Below are positions 53,238 to 61,758 of a DNA stretch of 64,000 bases, one piece after another. The notes beneath the pieces were generated by a model. That model was not told the DNA's origin. It did no database searches and worked only from the letters and a program-made list of their open reading frames with translations. Position numbers and translations under genes: made by a program. Source of the stretch: Prevotella sp. 10(H) (GTDB lineage: Bacteria > Bacteroidota > Bacteroidia > Bacteroidales > Dysgonomonadaceae); NCBI RefSeq assembly GCF_000711235.1, contig NZ_JOMI01000005.1, positions 1-64,000 on the forward strand, in the 5' to 3' direction. The number at the start of each line of letters is the position of its first letter. Positions within the stretch are counted from its first letter, which is position 1.

Positions 53238-55601
53238 ATGTATAGCATACTAAAAACTTCTTTAAATACAATAAAACGATTCCGGATAGCAAGTATATTC
53301 AATATACTGGGGTTGAGTGTGGCATTTGCAGTATTCATTGTGATAATGATTCAGGTTCACTATGAGTATAATTTTGACAAGTCTTACCCCGAGTCCGAAT
53401 GTATTTTCCGGGCTGATATTCCCGGTGAAGATATATTCTCGGTAATCATGCCTCGTCCATTTGTGGAAGCTATAATCACTTCTTCTCCACATATAAAAGC
53501 AGGAACTCTCATCTTTCCTTATAATGGAGATATATACATAACCATAGATGATAATGGAAATAAAAAAGGTTTCAAACAGCCCTTTGCAACTTGTAGTCCG
53601 GCCCTCACACATGTGTTCGGCTTCGAGATGACAGAGGGCGATATGGATTGCCTAAAAAATCCCGATCATGTGATTATACCTCAAAGTATGGCTTATACCT
53701 TGTTTGGTAAGACGACAGCTGTTGGTGAAGCTATCACTTGTGAAGGAGTTGTATGGACTAAAGATCGTAAGGATTTAATTGTGGGAGGGGTTTATAAAGA
53801 TTTACCACAGAATTCTCAATTGAATAATGTGATTTATACAGCCATAGACCCTGAGTATCAAATTAATTATTGGGAAGCAAGTAATTTTCTATGTTATTTA
53901 CTACTTGATAATAAAGATGCGGCCGAAAGTGTTACTGATAATTTCAATAAAAATTTCGATTTTTCCAAAGTAAGTTGGGACGATGCGAAAAAGAGAATTC
54001 AGTTGACGCCTATAACAGATATATACTTTAAGAACGAATTCCAGGATGGAAATCTTCTAAAATGCGGAGATAGACAATCTACCGATATTATCTTTTATAT
54101 TGCATTACTGGTAATAGCCATTGCCGCTATTAATTTTATGAATTTCAGCACAGCTTTGGCTCCCCGGCGTATCAAAAGCATAAACACACAAAAAATACTG
54201 GGTTGTCCCACACCTTTGATAAGATTGGCACTCATATCGGAAGCTGTAGCTATTGCTTTTGTTTCCTATCTTATTGCCATTGCTTATGTATTTGTATTAA
54301 GCAGGGCCAATCTTCTTCCCTTTATCAATGCAGATATCAGTCCCGATAACAATCTGCTGTTAATTGGCATAGCCGGATTGATAGCAATAGTAACCGGTAT
54401 TTTATCAGGCTTATACCCATCTTTTTATATGACATCTTTCTCTCCGGCATTAGCTGTTAAAGGTGATTTTGGTGTATCGCCTACTGGAAAGAGATTAAGG
54501 ATAGTACTGATTGGATTCCAGTTTATCATATCCATGGCCCTGATTATAGCCGCCTCTTTTATATGGGCACAAAGTAAATATATGCAGAATTATTCTATAG
54601 GTTTTGATAAAGACCAAATTGCTATAGTGGAACTTAATGAAAATATTTTCACAAACTCCAGAAGCACCTATGAAAATGAATTGAAAGAATATGCAGGCAT
54701 TGAAGATGTAGCTTTCTCCAATCAGAAATTAGGATCGGGTGATTCGTATTCTACTTCCGGTATAACTTATAATGAAGAGACCTTCCCCACTTTTGTAATA
54801 AATATTTCTTATAATTTCATGAAAGTCATGGGTATACCTCTTATCGAAGGCCGGGATCCGTTACCAGCAGATGAAACCAGTGAAAAAAACATCTTTTTGG
54901 TTAACAAAAATATCCATGATAAATTCGGAGTAATTTCAACACCATCTATCAATATTTTCGGAAGAGAATCTTCCATTATCGGAGTTACAGGAGACGTTAA
55001 ATTCACCTCCCTGCGTAAAGAACGTGACAATATAATATTTATGACGAATATCCGATATCCATTGACGGTTTCATATGTGCGGATCAATTCAGGGGCAGAT
55101 CATTTTGCTGCAGTTGAGCATATCCGGAAGACTTTGAAAAAAATCGACCCTACTTTTCCTTTCAAGGTTGAATTCTACGATTCCGTGTTTGACCAACTAT
55201 ATAAGAAAGAGGAAAACTTTCGTAAAATGATCACTATATTTTGCTTCTTTGCGATCCTTATATCTATAGTCGGAGTATTCGGACTTGTTATTTTCGAAAC
55301 AGAATACAGGCGCAAAGAAATAAGTATCCGTAAAGTATTCGGTGCAGAGACAAATAATGTACTGAGCATGTTCAATATGGTATACGTCAAGATTCTGCTT
55401 ATCTGCTTTGTTATAGCCGTTCCCATAGTCTATTATTTTATTAATGATTGGTTGAAAAACTTTGTATATAAAACACCTGTCTATTGGTGGATATTTGCTA
55501 TAAGCGGACTTATAATTTTTGTTGTAACCTTATCTGTTGTGACTTTTCAGAGTTGGCGTGCTGCAACAGCAAATCCGGCTAAAGCATTGAAAGACGAGTA
55601 A
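53238..55601 (+). CDS. ABC permease 3, double FtsX/MacB type
   Basis: The start is taken at ATG 53238 (MYSILKTSLNTIKRF); a TTG at 53229 would add three residues but does not fit the N-terminus of its paralogues. The protein has about 787 residues with the double MacB_PCD-FtsX plan: IFNILGLSVAFAVFIVIMIQ, FYIALLVIAIAAINFMNFST, then FFAILISIVGVFGLVIFETE with RRKEISIRKVFGAETNNVLS. It ends with ATANPAKALKDE. Its sequence follows permease 2 closely, so the two probably duplicated late. It should share the ATPase encoded just before it. Confidence 0.88.
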   Translation: MYSILKTSLNTIKRFRIASIFNILGLSVAFAVFIVIMIQVHYEYNFDKSYPESECIFRADIPGEDIFSVIMPRPFVEAIITSSPHIKAGTLIFPYNGDIYITIDDNGNKKGFKQPFATCSPALTHVFGFEMTEGDMDCLKNPDHVIIPQSMAYTLFGKTTAVGEAITCEGVVWTKDRKDLIVGGVYKDLPQNSQLNNVIYTAIDPEYQINYWEASNFLCYLLLDNKDAAESVTDNFNKNFDFSKVSWDDAKKRIQLTPITDIYFKNEFQDGNLLKCGDRQSTDIIFYIALLVIAIAAINFMNFSTALAPRRIKSINTQKILGCPTPLIRLALISEAVAIAFVSYLIAIAYVFVLSRANLLPFINADISPDNNLLLIGIAGLIAIVTGILSGLYPSFYMTSFSPALAVKGDFGVSPTGKRLRIVLIGFQFIISMALIIAASFIWAQSKYMQNYSIGFDKDQIAIVELNENIFTNSRSTYENELKEYAGIEDVAFSNQKLGSGDSYSTSGITYNEETFPTFVINISYNFMKVMGIPLIEGRDPLPADETSEKNIFLVNKNIHDKFGVISTPSINIFGRESSIIGVTGDVKFTSLRKERDNIIFMTNIRYPLTVSYVRINSGADHFAAVEHIRKTLKKIDPTFPFKVEFYDSVFDQLYKKEENFRKMITIFCFFAILISIVGVFGLVIFETEYRRKEISIRKVFGAETNNVLSMFNMVYVKILLICFVIAVPIVYYFINDWLKNFVYKTPVYWWIFAISGLIIFVVTLSVVTFQSWRAATANPAKALKDE

Positions 55602-55913
55602 AAAATGCAACACTAACCAATTAACATCCGGTTAATAATACAAATCAATGATTTAAAGAATCGTATTTTAAAGTGTGTAAACAAGGAAAAGTTTATTTTA
55701 ATATGGCAATATCGCAAAATACCTAAAACTGAATAATCATTCTATAGACAAAACTTTCGTGCTCTTGTCTATAGGCCGTCCTATACAAAATGAATAATTT
55801 AATTTCCGGGTGATAGTAACTGTAAAGGAGTATTCGGATATAAAGTATTTATATTTTAAGCCTTTAACCGATACTCCTTTCTTTAAGAACAACAATGTAA
55901 AATTAAATATAAT
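55602..55913. other. Gap with two hairpins before permease 4
   Basis: These 312 bp contain two inverted repeats. CTATAGACAA (55742-55751) pairs with TTGTCTATAG (55765-55774) over ten bases. AGGAGTATTCGG (55826-55837) pairs with CCGATACTCCT (55868-55878), one bulge, followed by a T-rich stretch. They could end the transcript of permease 3 or form a leader structure for permease 4. No perfect promoter box is seen. Confidence 0.5.
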
Positions 55914-58307
55914 ATGCGTCAAATTCCGTTTGTAATCCGCCGTTTTACCAAGAGTAAGAGCCTACGTTTCATCAATTTTCTAGGACTTGCTCTGTTGTTT
56001 GCTTGTGTACTTGTTTCCTATACATACATCCAGCGTGAACTTAGTTTCGATAAGTTTTACAAGAATGCCGACCGTATTGCCCGCCTGACATTGTCTTTAG
56101 ATGATAATATAGCTGACGGACGTATATATAAACCTTCTATCAGGCAGATATGGCAGGATATTCCCGCAGTAGAAGACGCACTACATCTGGAAAAGGTAAA
56201 TTCCTCTCTTCTGAATCATAAAGGGGAGAAGCATGTGCTCAATACTCTCTTCTTCGCAAGCAAGAACTTATTGGATATACTTGATATTCCTATAGTTGCA
56301 GGTAGCAGCAGAGAGGCCTTCGACATGCCCGAAAGTGTAATAATAAGTGAACGGTTGGCTAAGCAGGTATTCGGAAGAACGGATATCGTCGGAGAAGAAA
56401 TAGAACTGAGCAGCAGACGCCTGCCAGGAAAAATATATTTTGTAAGCGGTGTATACAAAGATATGCCCGAGAATACACATTTCCATGCCGATATAATAGC
56501 CCGCAACGACAGCTTCGACGATTCTTTCCGATACCGCTATATATACCTGTTGATGAAAGACGGATACAATGTAAAAGATACTCAGGCAAAACTGACCGAT
56601 AATTATATAAAGCTCAACCCCGAAGATATTAAGCCGCAGATCGGCCTGATGCCGATGACCGACATTCATCTTCACAGCCACCTGTTGCGTGAACTGGAAC
56701 CGAACGGAAATATATATTACATATATCTGATAGCGGGAATAAATTTACTTTTATTTATAATCGTATTATTCAATTTGTGGCTCAATTCGAATGTTATATT
56801 TTCGTACAACAAGCGTTATTATCAATTCCTGAGGATGAACGGGGCTTCATCTGCCATTGTTGTAAAAGATGAACTATTCATTTCACTGTTTCTTTCGCTG
56901 GCAGCAATATTAACGGCAAAAATCTTATCTGTTTTTATAGGAAACTATTTCGGGATTTCATTCAATATGATACCTGTATCAGAAGAGATTCTCTTGTCGC
57001 TGTTATTTATTTTATTTACGTCCTTTGTTTCATTACTTCCTGTTTTTGTAAATATGTCTGCTACCATGTTTACCAACGAACAGGCAGACTTGCGACAGGC
57101 GCGTTTCTCTATATCTAATGTAAAATATATGCTGGTAGTACAATACAGCATCGTATTATTTATCATAATTGTAGGAATCGGTATAATTAATCAGATGTCA
57201 CTTATCCGTAATACGCAGCTAGGAGGAAATGACAATAATATCATCGTGTTCAACGAACAACCGCAAGAGGTTATAAGAAATTATATTCCTTTCCGTAACG
57301 AATTGCTTAAGCATAGCGAAATTGAATCTGTAACGGCTGCCATGCAACTACCGGGATCGGCGGTTCGCGATATGATAGGTATTACTATGGAGGGTAAAGA
57401 ACAGATATATTTACCTACATTAGTTGTCGGAGAAGATTTTCTGTCATCATTCGATATCAAACCAATTGCAGGGGTATCTTTCCCTCCTATGCAACTTTCC
57501 TATATCGAAGAAGAAAAATTAATGGAAGAAAGAAGAGGAAATAATGATTTCAAATCTAATATTAAAGACAACCTTATCATCAATAAAAAGGCGTTAGCTT
57601 CATTAGGTTTTTCTTCTCCCGAAGATGCCATAGGCAAGGAAGTAAAACTATCGCATGGTGTACTCGATTATTTCCCGACAGGTACAATCTGCGGTGTTGT
57701 AGATAATTTTACTTATACAAACGTATATGAGGAATCAATACCTATGGTAATACTTCAGCGAAATATGTTTATGAATTGTTTTATTGTGAATTTCGCACCG
57801 CAACGCGAAAAAGAAGCTAAAGCAATAACAGAAGCCGTCTGGGCTGAAATCAATCCGGATTACCCGGTCAATTTTACTTTTCTCTCCGATTCATATAAAT
57901 TGTTGTATACGAATGAGATTAATGCCGAGAAAGTGGTTTCATTCTTCTCTATGCTCTCTTTTATCATAACCATACTTGGTCTTATCACATTCATGGCTTT
58001 CATGATAAAAAACCGCCTGAAAGAAATAAGCATCCGTAAAGTAAACGGCGCCACAAACAATGAAATAGTGTATATGCTTAATCTTGGACTATTGAAATGG
58101 GTATTATTATCTTTTGTTATCGCCATGCCGGCCGCATGGTACGTAACAAAACTGTGGCTAGAAAATTTTGCATACCAGACAACTTTATACTGGTGGATAT
58201 TTTTAATGTCAGGACTGATCGTGTTCTTGATATCCTTTATGGCTATCAGTTATCAGAGCCTGAGAGCTTCGAATGTAAATCCTGCTAAAATACTGAAAGG
58301 AGATTGA
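55914..58307 (+). CDS. ABC permease 4, double FtsX/MacB type
   Basis: The 797-residue permease again has two MacB_PCD-FtsX units: INFLGLALLFACVLVSYTYI, YYIYLIAGINLLLFIIVLFN, then FFSMLSFIITILGLITFMAF with KNRLKEISIRKVNGATNNEI and the ending NVNPAKILKGD. It is the most divergent of the four, though the first segment keeps the QRELSFDKFYKNADRIAR motif found in all of them after the first helix. It lies 312 bp from permease 3 behind two hairpins and may be transcribed separately. Its stop is 9 bp from the histidine kinase stop on the other strand. Confidence 0.87.
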   Translation: MRQIPFVIRRFTKSKSLRFINFLGLALLFACVLVSYTYIQRELSFDKFYKNADRIARLTLSLDDNIADGRIYKPSIRQIWQDIPAVEDALHLEKVNSSLLNHKGEKHVLNTLFFASKNLLDILDIPIVAGSSREAFDMPESVIISERLAKQVFGRTDIVGEEIELSSRRLPGKIYFVSGVYKDMPENTHFHADIIARNDSFDDSFRYRYIYLLMKDGYNVKDTQAKLTDNYIKLNPEDIKPQIGLMPMTDIHLHSHLLRELEPNGNIYYIYLIAGINLLLFIIVLFNLWLNSNVIFSYNKRYYQFLRMNGASSAIVVKDELFISLFLSLAAILTAKILSVFIGNYFGISFNMIPVSEEILLSLLFILFTSFVSLLPVFVNMSATMFTNEQADLRQARFSISNVKYMLVVQYSIVLFIIIVGIGIINQMSLIRNTQLGGNDNNIIVFNEQPQEVIRNYIPFRNELLKHSEIESVTAAMQLPGSAVRDMIGITMEGKEQIYLPTLVVGEDFLSSFDIKPIAGVSFPPMQLSYIEEEKLMEERRGNNDFKSNIKDNLIINKKALASLGFSSPEDAIGKEVKLSHGVLDYFPTGTICGVVDNFTYTNVYEESIPMVILQRNMFMNCFIVNFAPQREKEAKAITEAVWAEINPDYPVNFTFLSDSYKLLYTNEINAEKVVSFFSMLSFIITILGLITFMAFMIKNRLKEISIRKVNGATNNEIVYMLNLGLLKWVLLSFVIAMPAAWYVTKLWLENFAYQTTLYWWIFLMSGLIVFLISFMAISYQSLRASNVNPAKILKGD

Positions 58308-58316
58308 TACTGCAGA

Positions 58317-59642
58317 TTAGAATATCATGCTGAATACAGTCCATCCATCTTTGGTATAATGCTTGAGATTGCCGCCATGCAGGCGCATTATATAGCGGGA
58401 AATGCTTAAACCTATACCTGTACCTGTATCCTTAGTAGTAAAAAACGGAATAAAAATACTCGATACCACTTCGGGTGGTATCGGGCTTCCGTTATTCGAA
58501 ACATCTATATGTGTCCGGTCGCCTGTATGGTTGATATTAATTCTTATTTCTCTTTCTTTATCGGTGTCCAGTGCTTCTATAGCATTTTTCACCAGATTAA
58601 CCAAGACCTGTGTTATCTGAGATTCATCAGCATTTATTACTGCTGACGGCATATCAGAAGTGATATTCAAATTGACGCCCTTTTCTTCCATAGCCGACAT
58701 CTCAAGGCTCACAACGTTCTCTACTATAGGTAGCAGGTCTATTTCTCTCAGTTCAGGTTTAGGAACCCCGGTAAATTTTCGATACGACTGTACAAATACC
58801 ATCAATCCTTTAGCTGTAGAACTTATTGTTTCCAATGCATCAACTGTATTTTCGCGTAGTTCGTCATCCTGATTTGCTTCAGCCATTTTGTAAGAGAACA
58901 AAAGAGTGTCGGTTAGAGAAGTAATCGGCGCTATTGAGTTCATTATCTCATGGGTCATAACACGTATCAGTTTCACCCACGATTCCATTTCCTTTGCTTC
59001 GAGTTCATTACCGATGCTGTTTAATGAAATGATTCTCAATGTACCGAGCTTCAATGTTATTTTGGAAACCCTAAGGCTTATTTCTTTTTCTTCCCGCTCG
59101 TTTGCTATTTTTATCGTTTTATTATCGTTGACGTCAAGATCTCGGAATAACTCCGGCAATGTTTCGTCCAACACTTTAAGTTGTTTCAAATGTGTCAGGA
59201 CAGGCATACCGAGAATATCGTTAATCGCCCGGTTTGTTGTCAGTATATTATTATGCTGATCCAGTATAATGATGCCTGTAGGTACGCTCTCGACAATGAG
59301 GCTGAGGAATTTTTCATTCTCAATTACTTCCTTGCGCGCCTTTGTTAGTATGTCCTTGATGCGGTTCATCATTCTATTCAATTCCTCTTCGCGCTTCGAC
59401 ATTTTTGTTTCGGCAAAATTGAAGGAATAATCTCCGTTATCGAGAGCATTCAACAGGAAAAGAATATTCTGATTGAATTTACTGTAATTCTTATATATCC
59501 TGTTAAGGCAAAATATCATAATGAGGATACACAATGGCCCATATATATATTCCTGTATTATAAAACAGAAAGTAGCTGCAGCTGTAAAAAGAATCAGCAA
59601 ACATATATATGTTATCAGCCTGTATTCAATGGATCTAAACAT
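58317..59642 (-). CDS. Membrane histidine kinase of a sigma54 two-component system
   Basis: The 441-residue kinase has two close membrane helices (about 8-29 and 34-48) with only a few residues between, so it has no extracytoplasmic sensor domain. A HAMP-like or linker helix follows, then a PAS-like region near 110-215 (IVESVPTGIIILDQHNNILT). The phosphoacceptor is H231 in RVMTHEIMNSIAPI. The ATPase domain has VLVNLVKNAIEALDTD (N box), IDVSNNGSPIPPEVVSSIFI and DTGTGIGLSISRYIMRLHGG (G boxes). It follows the regulator gene by 6 bp. It is likely to sense a membrane or cytoplasmic signal and to control the adjoining export genes. Confidence 0.9.
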   Translation of the reverse strand: MFRSIEYRLITYICLLILFTAAATFCFIIQEYIYGPLCILIMIFCLNRIYKNYSKFNQNILFLLNALDNGDYSFNFAETKMSKREEELNRMMNRIKDILTKARKEVIENEKFLSLIVESVPTGIIILDQHNNILTTNRAINDILGMPVLTHLKQLKVLDETLPELFRDLDVNDNKTIKIANEREEKEISLRVSKITLKLGTLRIISLNSIGNELEAKEMESWVKLIRVMTHEIMNSIAPITSLTDTLLFSYKMAEANQDDELRENTVDALETISSTAKGLMVFVQSYRKFTGVPKPELREIDLLPIVENVVSLEMSAMEEKGVNLNITSDMPSAVINADESQITQVLVNLVKNAIEALDTDKEREIRININHTGDRTHIDVSNNGSPIPPEVVSSIFIPFFTTKDTGTGIGLSISRYIMRLHGGNLKHYTKDGWTVFSMIF

Positions 59643-59648
59643 ATTCTA

Positions 59649-61016
59649 TTAAGATAATCCGTATTTTTTCATTTTATTATACAATGTAGGTCGTGTGATA
59701 CCCAGTTCGGCAGCAATAGCAGATATATTTTTATCATACTTGTTTAAAGCCTTATCGATAAGTATCTTTTCCATTTCTTCCAATGTAATGGATTCTATGA
59801 TAGCTGTACGGTCTTCTGTTATTCTCAGGTAGAAGTCTGATGCCTGCAATTCCGAACCGTCAGAAAGTATAACCGCTTTCTCAATAGCATGCTCGAGCTC
59901 GCGGACATTTCCCGGCCATGTATAATTTTCAAGTTTGGCTATAGCCTTATCGCTGAAAGTTAATCCTTTTTTATTGTATTTCTTCGCAAACCGTGCTAAA
60001 AAGAAATTTGCCAGTAAGGGTATATCTTCCTTACGGTTTCTCAAAGCCGGAACTTCGATTTGTATAGTATCGAGGCGGTATAGTAAGTCTTCCCTGAATT
60101 CGCCACTTCTTACAGATTCGTGCAAATCTCTGTTGGTTGCACTTACCAGCCGTATATCCACCGGAATAGGTTTGTTGCTCCCTACCCTCACTATTTTACG
60201 CGATTGTAAAGCGGTAAGTAACTTAGCCTGTAAAATATAGCTTAAATTCCCTATCTCGTCCAGAAATAATGTACCCTTATCAGCAGCTTCGAATTTTCCG
60301 GCACGGTCTGCACGGGCATCAGTAAAGGAACCTTTTACATGTCCGAATAGTTCACTTTCGAATAAAGTTTCCGTGATAGCACCCATGTCCACACTTACCA
60401 GTGTTTCATTCGAACGCATAGATAACTGATGTATCTTTCGGGCTATAAGTTCCTTACCCGTACCGTTTTCCCCTGTAATAAGTACATTTGCATCCGTTTT
60501 AGCAACCTTTTCTATCATCGACAGCAACCGCTGCATAGCATCCGATTGCCCCCAGCAAACATCGGAATCTTTTGTTAATTCCGAGTTCAGGATATCTTGC
60601 TTCTCTTTCAGTTTCTTTACTTCTTTCCTTGATTGGCGAAGAGCAAGTGCCGATTGCAATGTGGCTAGTAGTTTTGCATTATCCCATGGTTTTACGACAA
60701 AATCGCTGGCACCTTCCTTTAATGCTTTTACGGCCAGTTCTATATCGGCATACGCTGTAAACAGGACAACAGGAATTTCAGCATCCAATTTCTTTACTTC
60801 CGACAACCAGTATAATCCCTCATTACCCGTATTTATACCTGCTGAATAATTCATATCCAACAGCACTATATCAGGATTCTTCTCTCTCATCATAGAGATA
60901 AGCATATTAGGGGATGATAGCAGAATAACTTCTTCGAAATAATTGTTCAGAAGAATACGCAAGGCACTTAGTACGTTTTTGTTATCATCTACGATAAGGA
61001 TACTTCCCATTTTCAT
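59649..61016 (-). CDS. NtrC-family sigma54-dependent response regulator
   Basis: The 455-residue regulator has three domains. The receiver (about 4-125) has the acidic DD pair at 10-11, the phosphoacceptor D54 in [11 protein letters not shown] and a conserved Lys in VVKPWDN. The AAA+ domain (about 150-385) has Walker A GENGTGKE, the sigma54 contact loop KGSFTDA where the classic form is GAFTGA, and Walker [11 protein letters not shown]; the GSFTDA variant is common in Bacteroidetes. The C-terminal Fis-type HTH is [20 protein letters not shown]. It activates sigma54 promoters on phosphorylation. The kinase gene follows in the same unit, and the permease operon points towards the pair. Confidence 0.93.
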   Translation of the reverse strand: MKMGSILIVDDNKNVLSALRILLNNYFEEVILLSSPNMLISMMREKNPDIVLLDMNYSAGINTGNEGLYWLSEVKKLDAEIPVVLFTAYADIELAVKALKEGASDFVVKPWDNAKLLATLQSALALRQSRKEVKKLKEKQDILNSELTKDSDVCWGQSDAMQRLLSMIEKVAKTDANVLITGENGTGKELIARKIHQLSMRSNETLVSVDMGAITETLFESELFGHVKGSFTDARADRAGKFEAADKGTLFLDEIGNLSYILQAKLLTALQSRKIVRVGSNKPIPVDIRLVSATNRDLHESVRSGEFREDLLYRLDTIQIEVPALRNRKEDIPLLANFFLARFAKKYNKKGLTFSDKAIAKLENYTWPGNVRELEHAIEKAVILSDGSELQASDFYLRITEDRTAIIESITLEEMEKILIDKALNKYDKNISAIAAELGITRPTLYNKMKKYGLS

Positions 61017-61147
61017 TTTATAGTCAATTAGTGTACTTACAAATATAGAGAAAAGTTCTCATTCCGTCTATGTTACAGCCCTTACTTTTCCCGAATATCT
61101 GCTTTATAAAAGACTTAAGTCCTTATCTTTGCATAAACCGTAATATT

Positions 61148-61642
61148 ATGGATATCGATATTATACTTCTAATTGCAGGCGCTATACTCATAATTCTGGG
61201 TATAGCAGGCTGTATTCTTCCCGTGTTGCCCGGTGTACCATTAAGCTATGCCGGAATATTTCTTATGCACCTGACCTCCAAAGTTGAGTTCTCCGTTCAG
61301 TTTCTTGTTTTATGGGCTATTGTAGTTATTATAGTACAAATACTGGACTTCTATATTCCGGTGTGGGGCACTCAAAAGTTTGGAGGTGGCAAAAAAGGTA
61401 TTTGGGGAAGTGCTGTAGGCGTCATATTCGGGCTATTTTTTCTTCAACCTTTCGGCATCATTATTTTTCCATTTGTTGGTGCAGTCATCGGAGAACTTAT
61501 AGATGAAAAAGAATTTAAAGTAGCATTAAAAGCGGGATTTGGAGCCTTTTTAGGATTTATGGCAGGTACAATTATCAAACTAGTTGTTGCTTTTATCTTA
61601 GCATTTTATTTTTTCAAGGAGCTATTTACGATTATATTCTAA
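61148..61642 (+). CDS. DUF456-family membrane protein
   Basis: I start at ATG 61148 (MDIDIILLIAGAILIILGIA); the longer frame from 61070 adds 26 residues with no sense. The 164-residue protein has about five membrane segments and Gly-rich turns (GCILPVLPGVPLSYAGIFLM; VVIIVQILDFYIPVWGTQKF; FVGAVIGELIDEKEFKVALK). This is the DUF456 pattern; the DEKE motif near residue 122 is characteristic. The function is unknown. It stands alone and is divergent from the response regulator gene. Confidence 0.85.
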   Translation: MDIDIILLIAGAILIILGIAGCILPVLPGVPLSYAGIFLMHLTSKVEFSVQFLVLWAIVVIIVQILDFYIPVWGTQKFGGGKKGIWGSAVGVIFGLFFLQPFGIIIFPFVGAVIGELIDEKEFKVALKAGFGAFLGFMAGTIIKLVVAFILAFYFFKELFTIIF

Positions 61643-61712
61643 TTAATGAGATTAACACACAGCCTCAAATGTTAATTAACAATTAAATTCTCTTAATAGA
61701 GGAAACGATTCC

Positions 61713-61720
61713 TATATTTG
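61713..61720 (+). promoter_or_regulatory. -7 box before the GH20 gene
   Basis: TATATTTG is a perfect TAnnTTTG located 38 bp before the start codon. The -33 region is AT-rich without a clear TTTG. Confidence 0.4.
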
Positions 61721-61758
61721 TAAATAATAAGACCCTTAATAAATTAAATCACATACTA

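Noticed and set aside
59649-61016. GSFTDA in place of GAFTGA as a loss of sigma54 contact
   Set aside because: This variant is common in Bacteroidetes NtrC-family regulators, and the other AAA+ motifs are intact.
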